From: Lacisediminimonas profundi
GTDB taxonomy: Bacteria > Pseudomonadota > Gammaproteobacteria > Burkholderiales > Burkholderiaceae_D
Reading direction: 5' to 3'
Assembly (NCBI RefSeq): GCF_008831265.1
Contig: NZ_VTTH01000002.1
Location: forward strand, 62,001 to 126,000
DNA: 64,000 nt
The notes under the pieces are model-generated. The model did no database searches. It saw only the letters and a program-made list of their open reading frames with translations, and was not told where the DNA came from. Position 1 is the stretch's first letter. Each line of letters begins with the position of its first letter. This document shows, piece by piece, positions 1-8,906 of this stretch. The position numbers and the translations under genes were made by a program.

Positions 1-113
1 ACGTGCGCACCCTGATCAAGCTGAAGGCCATCTACGAAATACTGGAAACCGTGACCGACCGCTGCGAGGACGTTGCCAACATCCTCGAAGGCATCATCGT
101 CGAAAACGCCTGA
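1..113 (+). CDS. DUF47 family phosphate transport accessory protein (3' end only)
   Basis: Only the last 36 codons are in the window, in the frame starting at base 3 and ending with TGA at 111-113. The visible peptide (RTLIKLKAIYEILE..., then EDVANILEGIIVENA) matches the C-terminal helix of PhoU-like DUF47 proteins. These are cytoplasmic helical-bundle proteins encoded directly upstream of Pit-type phosphate transporters and thought to modulate them. The Pit gene starts 23 bases downstream, so the two very likely form one operon. The N-terminal part lies outside the window, so family assignment rests on the short tail plus context. Confidence 0.75.
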   Translation, partial: VRTLIKLKAIYEILETVTDRCEDVANILEGIIVENA

Positions 114-136
114 CGAACCGCTACAAGAACAAGAAT

Positions 137-1147
137 ATGCAAACTCTACAGATGAGCATCTATGTGCTCGTTTTCCTGGTTGTGCTTGCGCTGTTGTTCG
201 ACTTCATGAATGGTTTTCATGACGCCGCGAACGCGATCGCGACGGTGGTCTCCACCGGCGTGCTCAAGCCGCACCAGGCGGTGGCAATGGCTGCCTTCTT
301 CAACTTTGTAGCGATCATGGTTTTTCACGTGAAGGTCGCGGCGACGGTGGGGAAGGGCACGATCGACCCTTCCATCGTCGATCATCATGTGATCTTTGGC
401 GCCCTGGTCGGGGCCATAGCGTGGAACCTGATCACCTGGTATTACGGTATTCCATCGTCGTCGTCCCATGCGTTGATCGGAGGCCTGGTTGGCGCGGCAG
501 TGGCCAAGGGAGGCACCGGCTCCCTGATCGCGGGCGGACTGATCAAGACCATCATTTTCATCGTGCTGTCGCCGATGCTGGGCTTCCTGTTCGGGGCGAT
601 GCTGATGGTGATCGTGTCGTGGCTATTTGTGCGATCTCATCCGGCCAAGGTGGACAAGTGGTTCCGCCGCATGCAGCTGGTATCGGCGTCGATGTACAGC
701 CTGGGCCACGGCGGCAATGATGCCCAGAAGACCATGGGCATTATCTGGATGCTGCTGATCGTCGCCGGCTATACCGCCAATACCGAGTCGCATCCGCCGT
801 GGTGGGTGGTGATCAGTTGCTATTCGGCCATCGCCCTTGGTACCTTGTTCGGCGGCTGGCGCATCGTGAAGACGATGGGGCAGCGCATTACCAAGCTCAA
901 GCCGGTCGGCGGGTTTTGCGCCGAGACGGGGGGGGCGATCACGCTGTTCGTGGCAACCGCGCTCGGGATCCCGGTGTCGACTACGCATACCATTACCGGC
1001 GCCATCGTTGGTGTCGGCGCCTCCAGGAAGACCTCTGCCGTGCGCTGGGGCGTGGCCGGCAATATCGTCTGGGCCTGGGTGTTCACCATTCCGGCATCGG
1101 CCTTCATGGCGGCGATTGCGTGGTGGATCGGCACCAAGGTGTTCTGA
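137..1147 (+). CDS. pit: Inorganic phosphate transporter, PiT family
   Basis: A 336-residue polytopic membrane protein with about ten hydrophobic segments. It carries the two internal PiT signatures: GFHDAANAIATVVSTG near residues 26-41 and the matching repeat around residues 280-300 (VSTTHTITGAIVGVGASRK). The central HGGNDAQKTMGI stretch is also typical. The family exchanges metal-phosphate complexes with protons or sodium across the inner membrane at low affinity. It follows a DUF47 accessory gene, a standard operon arrangement. ATG at 137 is taken as the start; the Met at residue 6 is a possible alternative. A long hairpin lies downstream before the convergent phoH gene. Confidence 0.95.
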   Translation: MQTLQMSIYVLVFLVVLALLFDFMNGFHDAANAIATVVSTGVLKPHQAVAMAAFFNFVAIMVFHVKVAATVGKGTIDPSIVDHHVIFGALVGAIAWNLITWYYGIPSSSSHALIGGLVGAAVAKGGTGSLIAGGLIKTIIFIVLSPMLGFLFGAMLMVIVSWLFVRSHPAKVDKWFRRMQLVSASMYSLGHGGNDAQKTMGIIWMLLIVAGYTANTESHPPWWVVISCYSAIALGTLFGGWRIVKTMGQRITKLKPVGGFCAETGGAITLFVATALGIPVSTTHTITGAIVGVGASRKTSAVRWGVAGNIVWAWVFTIPASAFMAAIAWWIGTKVF

Positions 1148-1243
1148 GACCGGCAGGCGCGCTCAGGCCTGCGACATCATTGCGCCAAAGGTGGAAGTGC
1201 AAAACCACCACTTGGGCAAGGATGGCATGACCATCAAGATAGC

Positions 1244-1275
1244 CATGGGCCATCCCGACGAAGGGATGGCCCATG
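1244..1275. terminator. Strong hairpin between convergent pit and phoH
   Basis: A perfect 13-bp stem (arms beginning CATGGGCCATCCC and GGGATGGCCCATG) closes a 6-base loop. It lies between the ends of two convergent genes. There is no clear T tract on either side, so it may act as a bidirectional terminator or an mRNA 3'-end stabiliser. Confidence 0.55.
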
Positions 1276-1300
1276 TGCGTGGATCAATCAGGGTACGCCG

Positions 1301-3031
1301 TCAGAGCACGTCGCTCGCATGATCTGCCAGCCGCGAGCGTTCGCCGCGTGCCAGGGTGATGTGGCCTGAATGCGCCCAGCCCTTGAAGCGATCCACCACA
1401 TAGGTCAGCCCGCTGGACCCTTCGGTCAGGTACGGCGTGTCGATCTGCGCGATGTTACCCAGGCAGACGATCTTGGTTCCCGGGCCGGCACGCGTGACCA
1501 GGGTTTTCATCTGCTTGGGCGTCAGGTTCTGGGCTTCGTCGACGATCAGGTAGCGGTTGACGAAGGTGCGGCCGCGCATGAAGTTGAGCGACTTGATCTT
1601 GATGCGCGAGCGGATCAGGTCCTGGGTCGCGGCGCGGCCCCAGTCGCCGGCATCGGAGTCGGACTTGTTCAGCACTTCGAGGTTGTCGTCGAACGCCCCC
1701 ATCCATGGCGACATTTTCTCTTCTTCGGTGCCAGGCAGGAAACCGATGTCCTCGCCGACCGGGACCGTGACGCGGGTAACGATGATCTCGTTGTAGAGCT
1801 TCGTCTCCAGCACCTGCGCCAGGCCAGCGGCCAGTGCCAGCAGGGTCTTGCCGGTGCCGGCCTGGCCGAGCAGCGTGACGAAGTCGCACTCGGGATCCAT
1901 CAGCAGGTTCAGCGCAAAATTTTGCTCGCGATTGCGGGCCGTCACGCCCCACACGTTGTTGCGGGCATGGGTGTAGTCGCGCAAGGTGCGGATGACCGCG
2001 GTCTTGCCGTTGATCTGGGTGACCTGGCCATAGAATGAGGGCTCGCCAGCGCCCGGTTCCTGGAATACGAACTGGTTGACCAGCATGGTGGCAACCAGCG
2101 GGCCGGTCACGCGGTAATAGGTGTAGCCGGCGCCGTTGCGGGTCTCCTGCCACGATTCCATTCCCTTGCCGTGCTTGTTCCAGAAATCGTTCGGCAACTG
2201 CAGGATGCCGGAATACAGCAGGTCCGTGTCTTCCAGCACATGGTCGTTGAAGTATTCCTCTGCCGGCAGCGCCATCGCGCGCGCCTTGATGCGCATGTTG
2301 ATGTCTTTCGACACCAGCACGACCGCACGATCGGGGTGCTGGGCTTGCAGTGCGCGTACCACGGCAAGTATCTGGTTGTCTGCCTTGCCTTGTGGCAGCC
2401 CCTCGGGCAATTCACCGGGTTGCAGGCTGGTCTGGAAGAACAGGCAGCCGCGCGCATCCTTGTTGCCCAGCTTCGACAGCGGAATGCCGCTGTCGATCTG
2501 CTTGTCGTCGATGTCGGCGACCAGTGCGTCCAGGCTGCGCGACACCTGGCGCGCATTGCGGGCGACTTCGGACATGCCCTTCTTGTGGTTGTCCAGTTCT
2601 TCCAGCGTCATCATCGGCAGGTAGACGTCGTGTTCCTCGAAGCGGAACAGCGATGACGGATCGTGCATCAGGACGTTGGTATCGAGCACGAACAGCTTGG
2701 TCTTGCCGGTGCGATCGGCGGCACGGCTGACGCTGGATTTCACGTGCGTGTCCACCGGCTTTTTCGGTTTCGCGCTGGTCAGCAGCGCGGCAACCGGTGC
2801 CTCTGCGGATTTGCCGCGGGCTGCTGGTGCAGGTGCGCTCACCGGTGCCGGGGCGGCGGCAACTACGGGTGCTGGCGCTGGCGGCACGGCGACCGCTGTT
2901 GCGGGGCGCACTCGCGGCGCGCTGTCGATCATGCTGAGCTTGGGTTTGACCGGCTTGCCTTTTTCCGCCTTCGGATACTCGCTCGGGGTGAGAATGACTG
3001 CAGGCTTGGCGGGGATTTTTGGCAGGGGCAT
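1301..3031 (-). CDS. phoH: PhoH family protein with N-terminal PIN domain (PhoH2-like)
   Basis: The 576-residue protein has an Ala/Pro-rich N-terminal stretch (roughly residues 30-95). A PIN-type nuclease domain follows, beginning at about residue 112 (KLFVLDTNVLMHDP), and then a PhoH P-loop ATPase domain with Walker A GQAGTGKT and Walker B LIVDEAQNLTP. This PIN-PhoH fusion is the class described as toxin-antitoxin-like RNase/RNA helicases in other bacteria. In Burkholderiales it is widespread as a stand-alone gene of uncertain role. The ATG at 3031 fits the domain layout. The gene is convergent with pit and lies downstream of the peroxiredoxin, from which a strong terminator separates it. 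Confidence 0.9.
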   Translation of the reverse strand: MPLPKIPAKPAVILTPSEYPKAEKGKPVKPKLSMIDSAPRVRPATAVAVPPAPAPVVAAAPAPVSAPAPAARGKSAEAPVAALLTSAKPKKPVDTHVKSSVSRAADRTGKTKLFVLDTNVLMHDPSSLFRFEEHDVYLPMMTLEELDNHKKGMSEVARNARQVSRSLDALVADIDDKQIDSGIPLSKLGNKDARGCLFFQTSLQPGELPEGLPQGKADNQILAVVRALQAQHPDRAVVLVSKDINMRIKARAMALPAEEYFNDHVLEDTDLLYSGILQLPNDFWNKHGKGMESWQETRNGAGYTYYRVTGPLVATMLVNQFVFQEPGAGEPSFYGQVTQINGKTAVIRTLRDYTHARNNVWGVTARNREQNFALNLLMDPECDFVTLLGQAGTGKTLLALAAGLAQVLETKLYNEIIVTRVTVPVGEDIGFLPGTEEEKMSPWMGAFDDNLEVLNKSDSDAGDWGRAATQDLIRSRIKIKSLNFMRGRTFVNRYLIVDEAQNLTPKQMKTLVTRAGPGTKIVCLGNIAQIDTPYLTEGSSGLTYVVDRFKGWAHSGHITLARGERSRLADHASDVL

Positions 3032-3124
3032 CAGTTCCTCGATCTAGGTTTGCCTGGGGTGGCGCCGGCGCCAGGCTGTTGCGGAAGTACAGGTGGGACT
3101 ACGGTAGAGCGCACGGCACAATGC

Positions 3125-3173
3125 AAAAAGCCGTTTGATGGAAAGGATGGCTTCCTTTTCCATAAACGGCTTC
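3125..3173 (-). terminator. Rho-independent terminator of the peroxiredoxin gene
   Basis: Read on the minus strand, a long imperfect stem (AAGCCGTTT...ATGGAAA paired with TTTCCAT...AAACGGCTT) is followed by a run of five T. It lies just past the stop of the peroxiredoxin gene and upstream of phoH. Confidence 0.75.
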
Positions 3174-3214
3174 TCGAAGGAATTTCTATTTGAAATCAAA
3201 GAAGAGTCGCTATC

Positions 3215-3688
3215 TCAGGCGATCGATCTCGCAAACTCGAGCACTTCGTCTACATGCCCGGGGACTTTCACTCCACGCCATTCTTTCACCAATGTGCCGG
3301 AAGCGTCAATCACAAATGTCGAGCGTTCGACGCCGCGCACTTTCTTGCCATACATGCTTTTCATTTTCATGACATCGAAGAGTGTGCAAACAGCTTCGTC
3401 GGCGTCGGAAATCAGATCGAAAGGCATTTCCAGCTTGGCCTTGAAGCCTTCATGGGAGCGCAGGCTGTCGCGGCTGATGCCGAACACTTCGGTGTTCGCT
3501 TTCAGGAAATCGGGGTGCAGGTCGCGAAAGCGCATGCTTTCGGTGGTGCAACCGGGCGTGTTGTCCTTCGGATAGAAGAAAAGGACCAGGTTCTTTCCGC
3601 GCCAGGCAGAGAGTGTGAAGGTCTGGTCTCCGGTCATTGGCGCCGAAAAATCGGGCACCGGTTCATTGAGGGTGGGATGGCTCGGCAA
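3215..3688 (-). CDS. bcp: Peroxiredoxin, BCP/PrxQ type
   Basis: This 157-residue AhpC/TSA-fold thiol peroxidase reduces hydroperoxides in the cytoplasm with electrons from thioredoxin. The peroxidatic cysteine is C47 in the NTPGCTTE motif. The resolving cysteine that many BCPs have five residues later is missing (a Met stands there), and the only other cysteine is C101. It is therefore either an atypical 2-Cys enzyme using C101 or a 1-Cys enzyme. The start is a TTG at 3688, chosen because AAGGAG lies seven bases upstream and no ATG is nearby in frame. It lies downstream of arnD on the same strand and could be read through from that operon. Confidence 0.92.
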   Translation of the reverse strand: MPSHPTLNEPVPDFSAPMTGDQTFTLSAWRGKNLVLFFYPKDNTPGCTTESMRFRDLHPDFLKANTEVFGISRDSLRSHEGFKAKLEMPFDLISDADEAVCTLFDVMKMKSMYGKKVRGVERSTFVIDASGTLVKEWRGVKVPGHVDEVLEFARSIA

Positions 3689-3735
3689 GATATTGCTCCT
3701 TGTTCTGTTCTTTTCAGGGGCTGGTACCGCCGACT

Positions 3736-4671
3736 TCAGGCAACTACCAGCTCACCGGATCTTCCGGGCAATTCGCCCCATTGCAGCGGCCGCAGCGGCA
3801 GGGCATCGATGGCGAGCGAACGGTGGTATTGCTCCATCGACGCCAGCGTGTAACCCTGTGCTCTCCAGCCGGCGAGCAACTTGTCGAAGATGGGGGCGAG
3901 TTTCTGCCCTTCAAGTTCCGCGTGCAAAGTGTAGACGTGGTCGCGCGGCGCGGCGGTCAGGTCGAGCAGGAAGTCGGCAACCTTGTCACGAGTGAGTTCG
4001 GTGCCGGCGACAGTGCGACCCAGCAGTTCATCGAGCGTGGGTAGTGTGGTTGGCATCTGCACGCAGTCGAGCCGGGTGCCGTTTGCCTGCAGCCGGTATG
4101 GACCGGCGTCCGGACGCGTCAGCCGGCCATCCTGGTCCAGCATTTCGCGGCCGTCGGATGCGTATTCAAGGCCGAAGGCATCCAGTTGCGCGAAGGCATG
4201 CTGGTTCATCTGCCAGCCGGCAGCGCCATGGGTGCGCGGCGCTTCGCCAAATATCTCGGTGTAGCGCTGCCAGCTTTTCTGCATCTGTGCCGCGGTCCAG
4301 GGCTGGTCGCGGTTGCGCACATGGTCCTGCCAGACTACGTGGTCCCAGGTGTGGACGCCGCACTCGAAGCCGGCGTCGCGCACTGCGCGCATTTCGGTGG
4401 CGCAACGCTTGCCGATATCAGGGGCGGGCAGCAAGACGCCATATGAAAGCGTCTTCAGGCCGTAATGCTCGACCACCGAGGTGCGGGATACCTTGCTGAA
4501 AAATCCGGGCCGGAAGGCCCGTCGCAGGGCCCATCCGGTGTGGTCGGGACCGAGCGAAAACAGGAAGGTTGCCTGCGCCTGGTGCTGGCGCAGCAAGCGC
4601 ACCAGGTTCGGCACGCCTTCCAGCGTGCCGCGAAAGGTGTCGACATCGATTTTCAGGACGAGCAGCGGCAC
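3736..4671 (-). CDS. arnD: 4-deoxy-4-formamido-L-arabinose-phosphoundecaprenol deformylase
   Basis: A polysaccharide-deacetylase (NodB-fold) protein of about 311 residues that removes the formyl group from undecaprenyl-phosphate-Ara4FN during lipid A modification. Visible family motifs are LKIDVDTFRGT near the N terminus (metal-binding Asp), CGVHTWDHV with the zinc-binding His, and a late HAELEG histidine. An open frame continues upstream to 4788 but overlaps the preceding gene, so the GTG at 4671 is chosen: it lies nine bases past that gene's stop and gives the usual length of about 300 residues. It is the last arn gene of the operon. Confidence 0.9.
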   Translation of the reverse strand: MPLLVLKIDVDTFRGTLEGVPNLVRLLRQHQAQATFLFSLGPDHTGWALRRAFRPGFFSKVSRTSVVEHYGLKTLSYGVLLPAPDIGKRCATEMRAVRDAGFECGVHTWDHVVWQDHVRNRDQPWTAAQMQKSWQRYTEIFGEAPRTHGAAGWQMNQHAFAQLDAFGLEYASDGREMLDQDGRLTRPDAGPYRLQANGTRLDCVQMPTTLPTLDELLGRTVAGTELTRDKVADFLLDLTAAPRDHVYTLHAELEGQKLAPIFDKLLAGWRAQGYTLASMEQYHRSLAIDALPLRPLQWGELPGRSGELVVA

Positions 4672-4679
4672 GGCTGCGC

Positions 4680-5735
4680 TCAGTCCATCAGTGCGCGAGC
4701 TTCGATCACCTGGCTGCGATAAGCATCGAAGATTTTCCGGAGCGTATCGGGCATGCCGGTGGTGGGCATCCAGTCCAGTTCTTCGCAAGTATTGGTGATC
4801 TTCGGCACGCGATTCTGCACGTCCTGGTAGCCGCGGCCATAGTAGGCATCGGAGGTGGTCTCGAGCAGCTTCACATTGCGCGCCGATTCGGCATATTCCG
4901 GATACTGGGCAGCGAGGTCCAGCATCATCTGCGCCAGTTCGCGGATCGAGAAATTGTTGCTCGGATTGCCGATGTTGTAGATCTTGCCGCTGGCGACCCC
5001 GTCCTTGTTGGCGATGATCTTGATCAGCGCGTCGATACCGTCGTCGATGTAGGTGAAGGCGCGCTTCTGGCTGCCGCCGTCCACCAACGAGATGTTTTCA
5101 CCGCGCACGATGTGGCCGAAGAACTGGGTCACGACGCGCGAGCTGCCTTCCTTCGGCGTATGGATCGAATCGAGACCGGCGCCAATCCAGTTGAACGGGC
5201 GGAACAGGGTGAAGTTGAGGTTGTCTTCCATGCCGTAACCCCAGATCACCCGGTCCATCAGTTGCTTGGCGCAGGAGTAGATCCAGCGTGGCTTATTGAT
5301 CGGGCCGCAAATCAGTTCCGATTGCTCGGGATCGAATTCGTCGTCATGGCACATCCCGTACACCTCGGAGGTCGACGGGAATACCAGGTGCTTGCCGTAC
5401 TTGGCGGCGGAGCGCACGATCGGCAGGTTTGCCTCGAAGTCCAGCTCGAACACGCGCAAAGGCTTCTTCACATAGGTCGACGGGGTGGCGATCGCGACCA
5501 GCGGCAGGATCACGTCGCACTTCTTGACGTGGTACTCGACCCATTCCTTGTTGATCGTGATGTCGCCTTCGAAGAAGTGCATGCGCGACTTGTAAGCCTC
5601 GTTGTCGAGCAGGTCGTTGATGCGGTCGGTCATCATGTCCATGCCGTACACATGCCAGTCGGTGGTATCGAGGATGCGCTTTGACAGGTGGTGGCCGATG
5701 AAGCCGTTGACGCCGAGAATGAGGACTTTTTTCAT
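4680..5735 (-). CDS. arnA: UDP-glucuronate decarboxylase (C-terminal ArnA-type NAD-dependent epimerase)
   Basis: An extended-SDR protein of 351 residues with an N-terminal Rossmann motif (LGVNGFIGHH), a Ser/Tyr/Lys active site region (STSEVYGMC, then YSCAKQLMDRV) and the RPFNWIGAG segment typical of ArnA. It oxidises and decarboxylates UDP-glucuronic acid to UDP-4-keto-pentose, the first step to L-Ara4N. In enterobacteria this is the C-terminal half of the bifunctional ArnA. Here it is a separate gene directly downstream of the formyltransferase half. The ATG at 5735 is clear. Confidence 0.92.
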   Translation of the reverse strand: MKKVLILGVNGFIGHHLSKRILDTTDWHVYGMDMMTDRINDLLDNEAYKSRMHFFEGDITINKEWVEYHVKKCDVILPLVAIATPSTYVKKPLRVFELDFEANLPIVRSAAKYGKHLVFPSTSEVYGMCHDDEFDPEQSELICGPINKPRWIYSCAKQLMDRVIWGYGMEDNLNFTLFRPFNWIGAGLDSIHTPKEGSSRVVTQFFGHIVRGENISLVDGGSQKRAFTYIDDGIDALIKIIANKDGVASGKIYNIGNPSNNFSIRELAQMMLDLAAQYPEYAESARNVKLLETTSDAYYGRGYQDVQNRVPKITNTCEELDWMPTTGMPDTLRKIFDAYRSQVIEARALMD

Positions 5736-5806
5736 GTTGAGAGGGTGGTGATGGTTATTCTTGCCCTTGCCTGTCCTGTGTGCCGGGCGCGGGAGGCGGC
5801 GCGCTT

Positions 5807-6718
5807 TCAGCGCGCTGGCGCGGCGCCCAGAACCTGGGCCAGTGTCGACGGCAGGACAGGCGCGTCATTTTCCAGCAACTGCTGGATGGCAAGTGCGCGA
5901 CCGTCGCCGCACACGCCGAATATCGAATTATCCACTACAGCCAAGCCCGGCGGCAAATCGGGCATCGGCCGAGGGGCGAGCCGGGCGCGTCCGATCACGT
6001 AAGTGTGGCCATTTACGCTGGTGAAAGCGCCAGGGTAGGGCGGGGCGACAGCGCGATGCAGGTTGTAGACATTGCGCGCCGGCTGGCTCCAGTCGATCCT
6101 GCCATCCTCCGGCTTGCGGCCGCTGAAATAGCTGCCCTGCGAGAGATCGTTGGGAAGGCGGGGAGCGTGTCCGGCAAGCAGCAGCGGCAGCGCTTGCCAC
6201 AGCGTCTGTTCGGCAGCGACGGTGCACTTGCCGAATACTTCGTATGCCGTATCGTCGGGAAGGATCGGCACTGCGGTCTGGCCGATGATGGCGCCGGCGT
6301 CCGGCTTGGCCGTCATTTCATGCAGTGTGGCGCCGGTCTCGGTTTCGCCGTGGAGGACCGCCCAGTTGGTCGGCACGCGGCCACGGTATTTCGGCAGCAG
6401 TGACCCGTGCATGTTGAATGCGCCCGACCTGGCCAGCTCCAGCAGGCCTGCCGGGATCATGTGGCGGTAGTAAAAGCTGAAGATGAAATCCGGCGCGATC
6501 GCTGCGATCCGCTCCCGTAGTGCCGGTTCCGCAGGGCTGTCGGGGGTGACGAAGGGCAGTCCCTGCTCTTCGCAGACCGATGCCACCGAATCGAACCAGA
6601 TGGTCTCGGCCGGATTGTCCCGGTGGGTGACGACGAGGGCGACCTCGACCCCGCGCGCCAGCAACACCTTCAGGCAACGGACCCCGACGTTGTGATAGGC
6701 AAATACGACGGCCCGCAT
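5807..6718 (-). CDS. UDP-4-amino-4-deoxy-L-arabinose formyltransferase (N-terminal ArnA-type)
   Basis: A 303-residue formyltransferase that formylates UDP-Ara4N using N10-formyl-tetrahydrofolate. The N terminus MRAVVFAYHNVGVRCL matches ArnA. The catalytic HGSLLPKYRGRVPTNWA segment carries the expected Asn-His pair (FNMHGS), and a second motif, SYFSGRKPEDGRIDW, is typical of the formyltransferase C-terminal domain. The open frame extends upstream to 7186 inside arnC, so the ATG at 6718, overlapping the arnC stop as ATGA, is chosen. Together with the next gene it replaces the fused ArnA of enterobacteria. Confidence 0.92.
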   Translation of the reverse strand: MRAVVFAYHNVGVRCLKVLLARGVEVALVVTHRDNPAETIWFDSVASVCEEQGLPFVTPDSPAEPALRERIAAIAPDFIFSFYYRHMIPAGLLELARSGAFNMHGSLLPKYRGRVPTNWAVLHGETETGATLHEMTAKPDAGAIIGQTAVPILPDDTAYEVFGKCTVAAEQTLWQALPLLLAGHAPRLPNDLSQGSYFSGRKPEDGRIDWSQPARNVYNLHRAVAPPYPGAFTSVNGHTYVIGRARLAPRPMPDLPPGLAVVDNSIFGVCGDGRALAIQQLLENDAPVLPSTLAQVLGAAPAR

Positions 6719-7698
6719 CAGGACTGGCGCTCCAGCGCCGTCCGCGGCGCCCGTGCGACCGGTTCGGCAGACTGTTCCAGCACCGCCTGGATCACGTAGC
6801 GCGGCCGGCCCCGGACCTGCATGTAGATGCGGCCGACGTACTCGCCGACCAGGCCGATGCCGAACAAGATCACGCCCATCAGAAAGAAATTGATGGCGAA
6901 CAGGGTGAATACGCCCTCGACTTCTGCGCCGATGATGAAGCGCCGCACCAGCAGCAGGATGAACAGTGCTGCTGAAACGAAGGACAGCGCCATGCCGATC
7001 AACGAGAAAAACTGCAGCGGCATCAGCGAAAAACCCGTCACCAGGTCGAAGTTCAGGCGCACCAGGCTGTATAGCGAATATTTCGATTCTCCAGCCGAGC
7101 GCTCTTCGTGCTCGACCAGGACCTCGGTCGGGTTGCGCGAGAAGGTATAGGCCAGGGCCGGAATGAAGGTGTTGACTTCCTGGCACTGGTTGATCAGGTC
7201 GACCACGTTACGGCCGTAGGCGCGCAGCATGTTGCCCTGGTCTGTCATCTTGATATGGGTGATGCGTTCGCGCAGCCGGTTCATCAGCTTCGACGCATGG
7301 GTGCGCCAGGCAGAGTCCTGCCGGTCGCGCCGGATCGAGCCGACATAATCGTAGCCTTCGCGCATCTTGGCGATCAGCAGATGGATTTCCTCGGGCGGAT
7401 TCTGCAGGTCGGCGTCGAGCGTGATCACGATATCGCCGCGGGTCTGTTCGAAGCCGGCCAGGATCGCCATGTGCTGGCCGAAGTTCCCGTTGAACAGCAC
7501 CACCCGGGTCACATCGGGGCGGCGGCGGAACTGCTCGGAAAGGATCTGCGATGAGCGGTCACGGCTGCCGTCGTTGACGAAAATGACTTCGTACGGCGTG
7601 TTGAGGGCGTCCAGCGCGGGATAAAGCCGGTCGAACAGCTTGGCCAGGCCAGCTTCTTCGTTATAGACCGGAATGACAACGGAAATTTCGGGTTTCAT
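6718..7698 (-). CDS. arnC: Undecaprenyl-phosphate 4-deoxy-4-formamido-L-arabinose transferase
   Basis: A family 2 glycosyltransferase of 326 residues with an N-terminal GT-A domain (SVVIPVYNEEAGL; DADLQNPPEEI with the DXD-like metal site) and two C-terminal membrane segments at about residues 230-300. It transfers formamido-arabinose from UDP to undecaprenyl phosphate on the cytoplasmic face. It sits between arnB and the formyltransferase. ATG at 7698 lies 13 bases after the arnB stop, and its end overlaps the next gene by four bases. Confidence 0.93.
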   Translation of the reverse strand: MKPEISVVIPVYNEEAGLAKLFDRLYPALDALNTPYEVIFVNDGSRDRSSQILSEQFRRRPDVTRVVLFNGNFGQHMAILAGFEQTRGDIVITLDADLQNPPEEIHLLIAKMREGYDYVGSIRRDRQDSAWRTHASKLMNRLRERITHIKMTDQGNMLRAYGRNVVDLINQCQEVNTFIPALAYTFSRNPTEVLVEHEERSAGESKYSLYSLVRLNFDLVTGFSLMPLQFFSLIGMALSFVSAALFILLLVRRFIIGAEVEGVFTLFAINFFLMGVILFGIGLVGEYVGRIYMQVRGRPRYVIQAVLEQSAEPVARAPRTALERQS

Positions 7699-7711
7699 GA
7701 TAGTGCTGATT

Positions 7712-8833
7712 TCACTGAAGTACCGATTTTACCGCGTCGACGGCGCGGTCCACATCGCTGTCCTGCATGGTGGCAAACATCGGTAGCGACACGATCTGGC
7801 GTCCGACCCGTTCTGCGATCGGGCACAGGCCTTCCCGATAGCCGCGCTCCCGGTACAGCGTGAACAGGTGGATTGCCGGGTAGTGGTAGCCGATCCCGAT
7901 GTTCAGCTCCATCATCCTTGACATGAAATCGGCGCGTTTTATCCGTTCGGGCAGCACCAGCTGGAACATGTGCCAGTTGGAGTCCTGCAGCTCGCGCGGC
8001 GGCAGCTGGGCGCCGGTGGACTGCTCGAAATCGGGGCCGAACAAGTCGAAATACCGGACCGCCAGCGCCTTGCGGCGGCGAGTGACGGCGTCGAGGTGGG
8101 CAAACTGCCCCAGGCCGATCGCGGCGGCAATGTCGGTCATGTTGAATTTTCCACCCAGCACGTCGACATCGATGCCGTCCATGCCGCTGCGGGTCACGCC
8201 CTGCAGGCGATATTTTTCCGCCAGCCTGGCTTCGTCGGCATTGTTCATCACCAGGCATCCGCCTTCGGACGAGGTGATGTTCTTGTTGGCCTGGAAGCTG
8301 AATGACACCAGGTCCCCGAAGGATCCGATTCGTTGCTCCTTCCATGTCGAGCCGATGGCCTGGGCCGCATCTTCCACCACGCGCAAATTGTGCTTGCCGG
8401 CGATCTGGTACAGCCGGTCCATGTCGACCGGCAGGCCCGCCAGGTAGACCGGGATGATGGCGCGCGTGCGGGGCGTGATCGCGGCCTCGAGCTTGTCGAG
8501 ATCGATGTTGCGCGTGACCGGGTCGATATCGGCAAACACCGGGGTGGCGCCCACTTCAAGGATGACGTTGGCGGTTGCCACCCAGCTGATCGGCGTGGTG
8601 ATGACTTCATCGCCCGGGCCAATGCCGGCTATGCGCAGCGCGATTTCCATCGTGCAGGTGCCGGAATTGAAGGTCCGCACCGGTCGCCCGCCGAAGTATT
8701 CCGACAGCGCCGCCTCGAACGCCTGCACCTTGGGGCCGCTGGTAATCCAGCCCGAGCGCAGCACCTGGGCTACGTCGGCAATGGTCGCTTCGTCTATGGT
8801 CGGCTTGGCAAAGGGCAGGAAAGGAAGGTTCAT
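7712..8833 (-). CDS. arnB: UDP-4-amino-4-deoxy-L-arabinose aminotransferase
   Basis: A DegT/DnrJ/EryC1-type PLP enzyme of 373 residues that aminates UDP-4-keto-arabinose with glutamate. The PLP lysine is in FQANKNITSSEGG (about residue 184), with the phosphate-binding VVEDAAQAIG segment before it. The frame also opens two codons earlier at a TTG (8839), but the ATG at 8833 is preferred and gives the N terminus MNLPFLPFAKPTIDE, typical of ArnB. It is embedded in the arn operon. Confidence 0.93.
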   Translation of the reverse strand: MNLPFLPFAKPTIDEATIADVAQVLRSGWITSGPKVQAFEAALSEYFGGRPVRTFNSGTCTMEIALRIAGIGPGDEVITTPISWVATANVILEVGATPVFADIDPVTRNIDLDKLEAAITPRTRAIIPVYLAGLPVDMDRLYQIAGKHNLRVVEDAAQAIGSTWKEQRIGSFGDLVSFSFQANKNITSSEGGCLVMNNADEARLAEKYRLQGVTRSGMDGIDVDVLGGKFNMTDIAAAIGLGQFAHLDAVTRRRKALAVRYFDLFGPDFEQSTGAQLPPRELQDSNWHMFQLVLPERIKRADFMSRMMELNIGIGYHYPAIHLFTLYRERGYREGLCPIAERVGRQIVSLPMFATMQDSDVDRAVDAVKSVLQ

Positions 8834-8906
8834 GTTCAAGTAATGTTGTTATCAGGACTGACCGGCAATTTGCGGGTCGGTTCAATCGGTGCATGGCACG
8901 GATGGA

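Noticed and set aside
4569-5684. 371-codon plus-strand frame opposite the ArnA decarboxylase gene
   Set aside because: Antisense shadow rich in Val-Gly-Arg with no recognisable fold; the minus strand encodes a clear family member.
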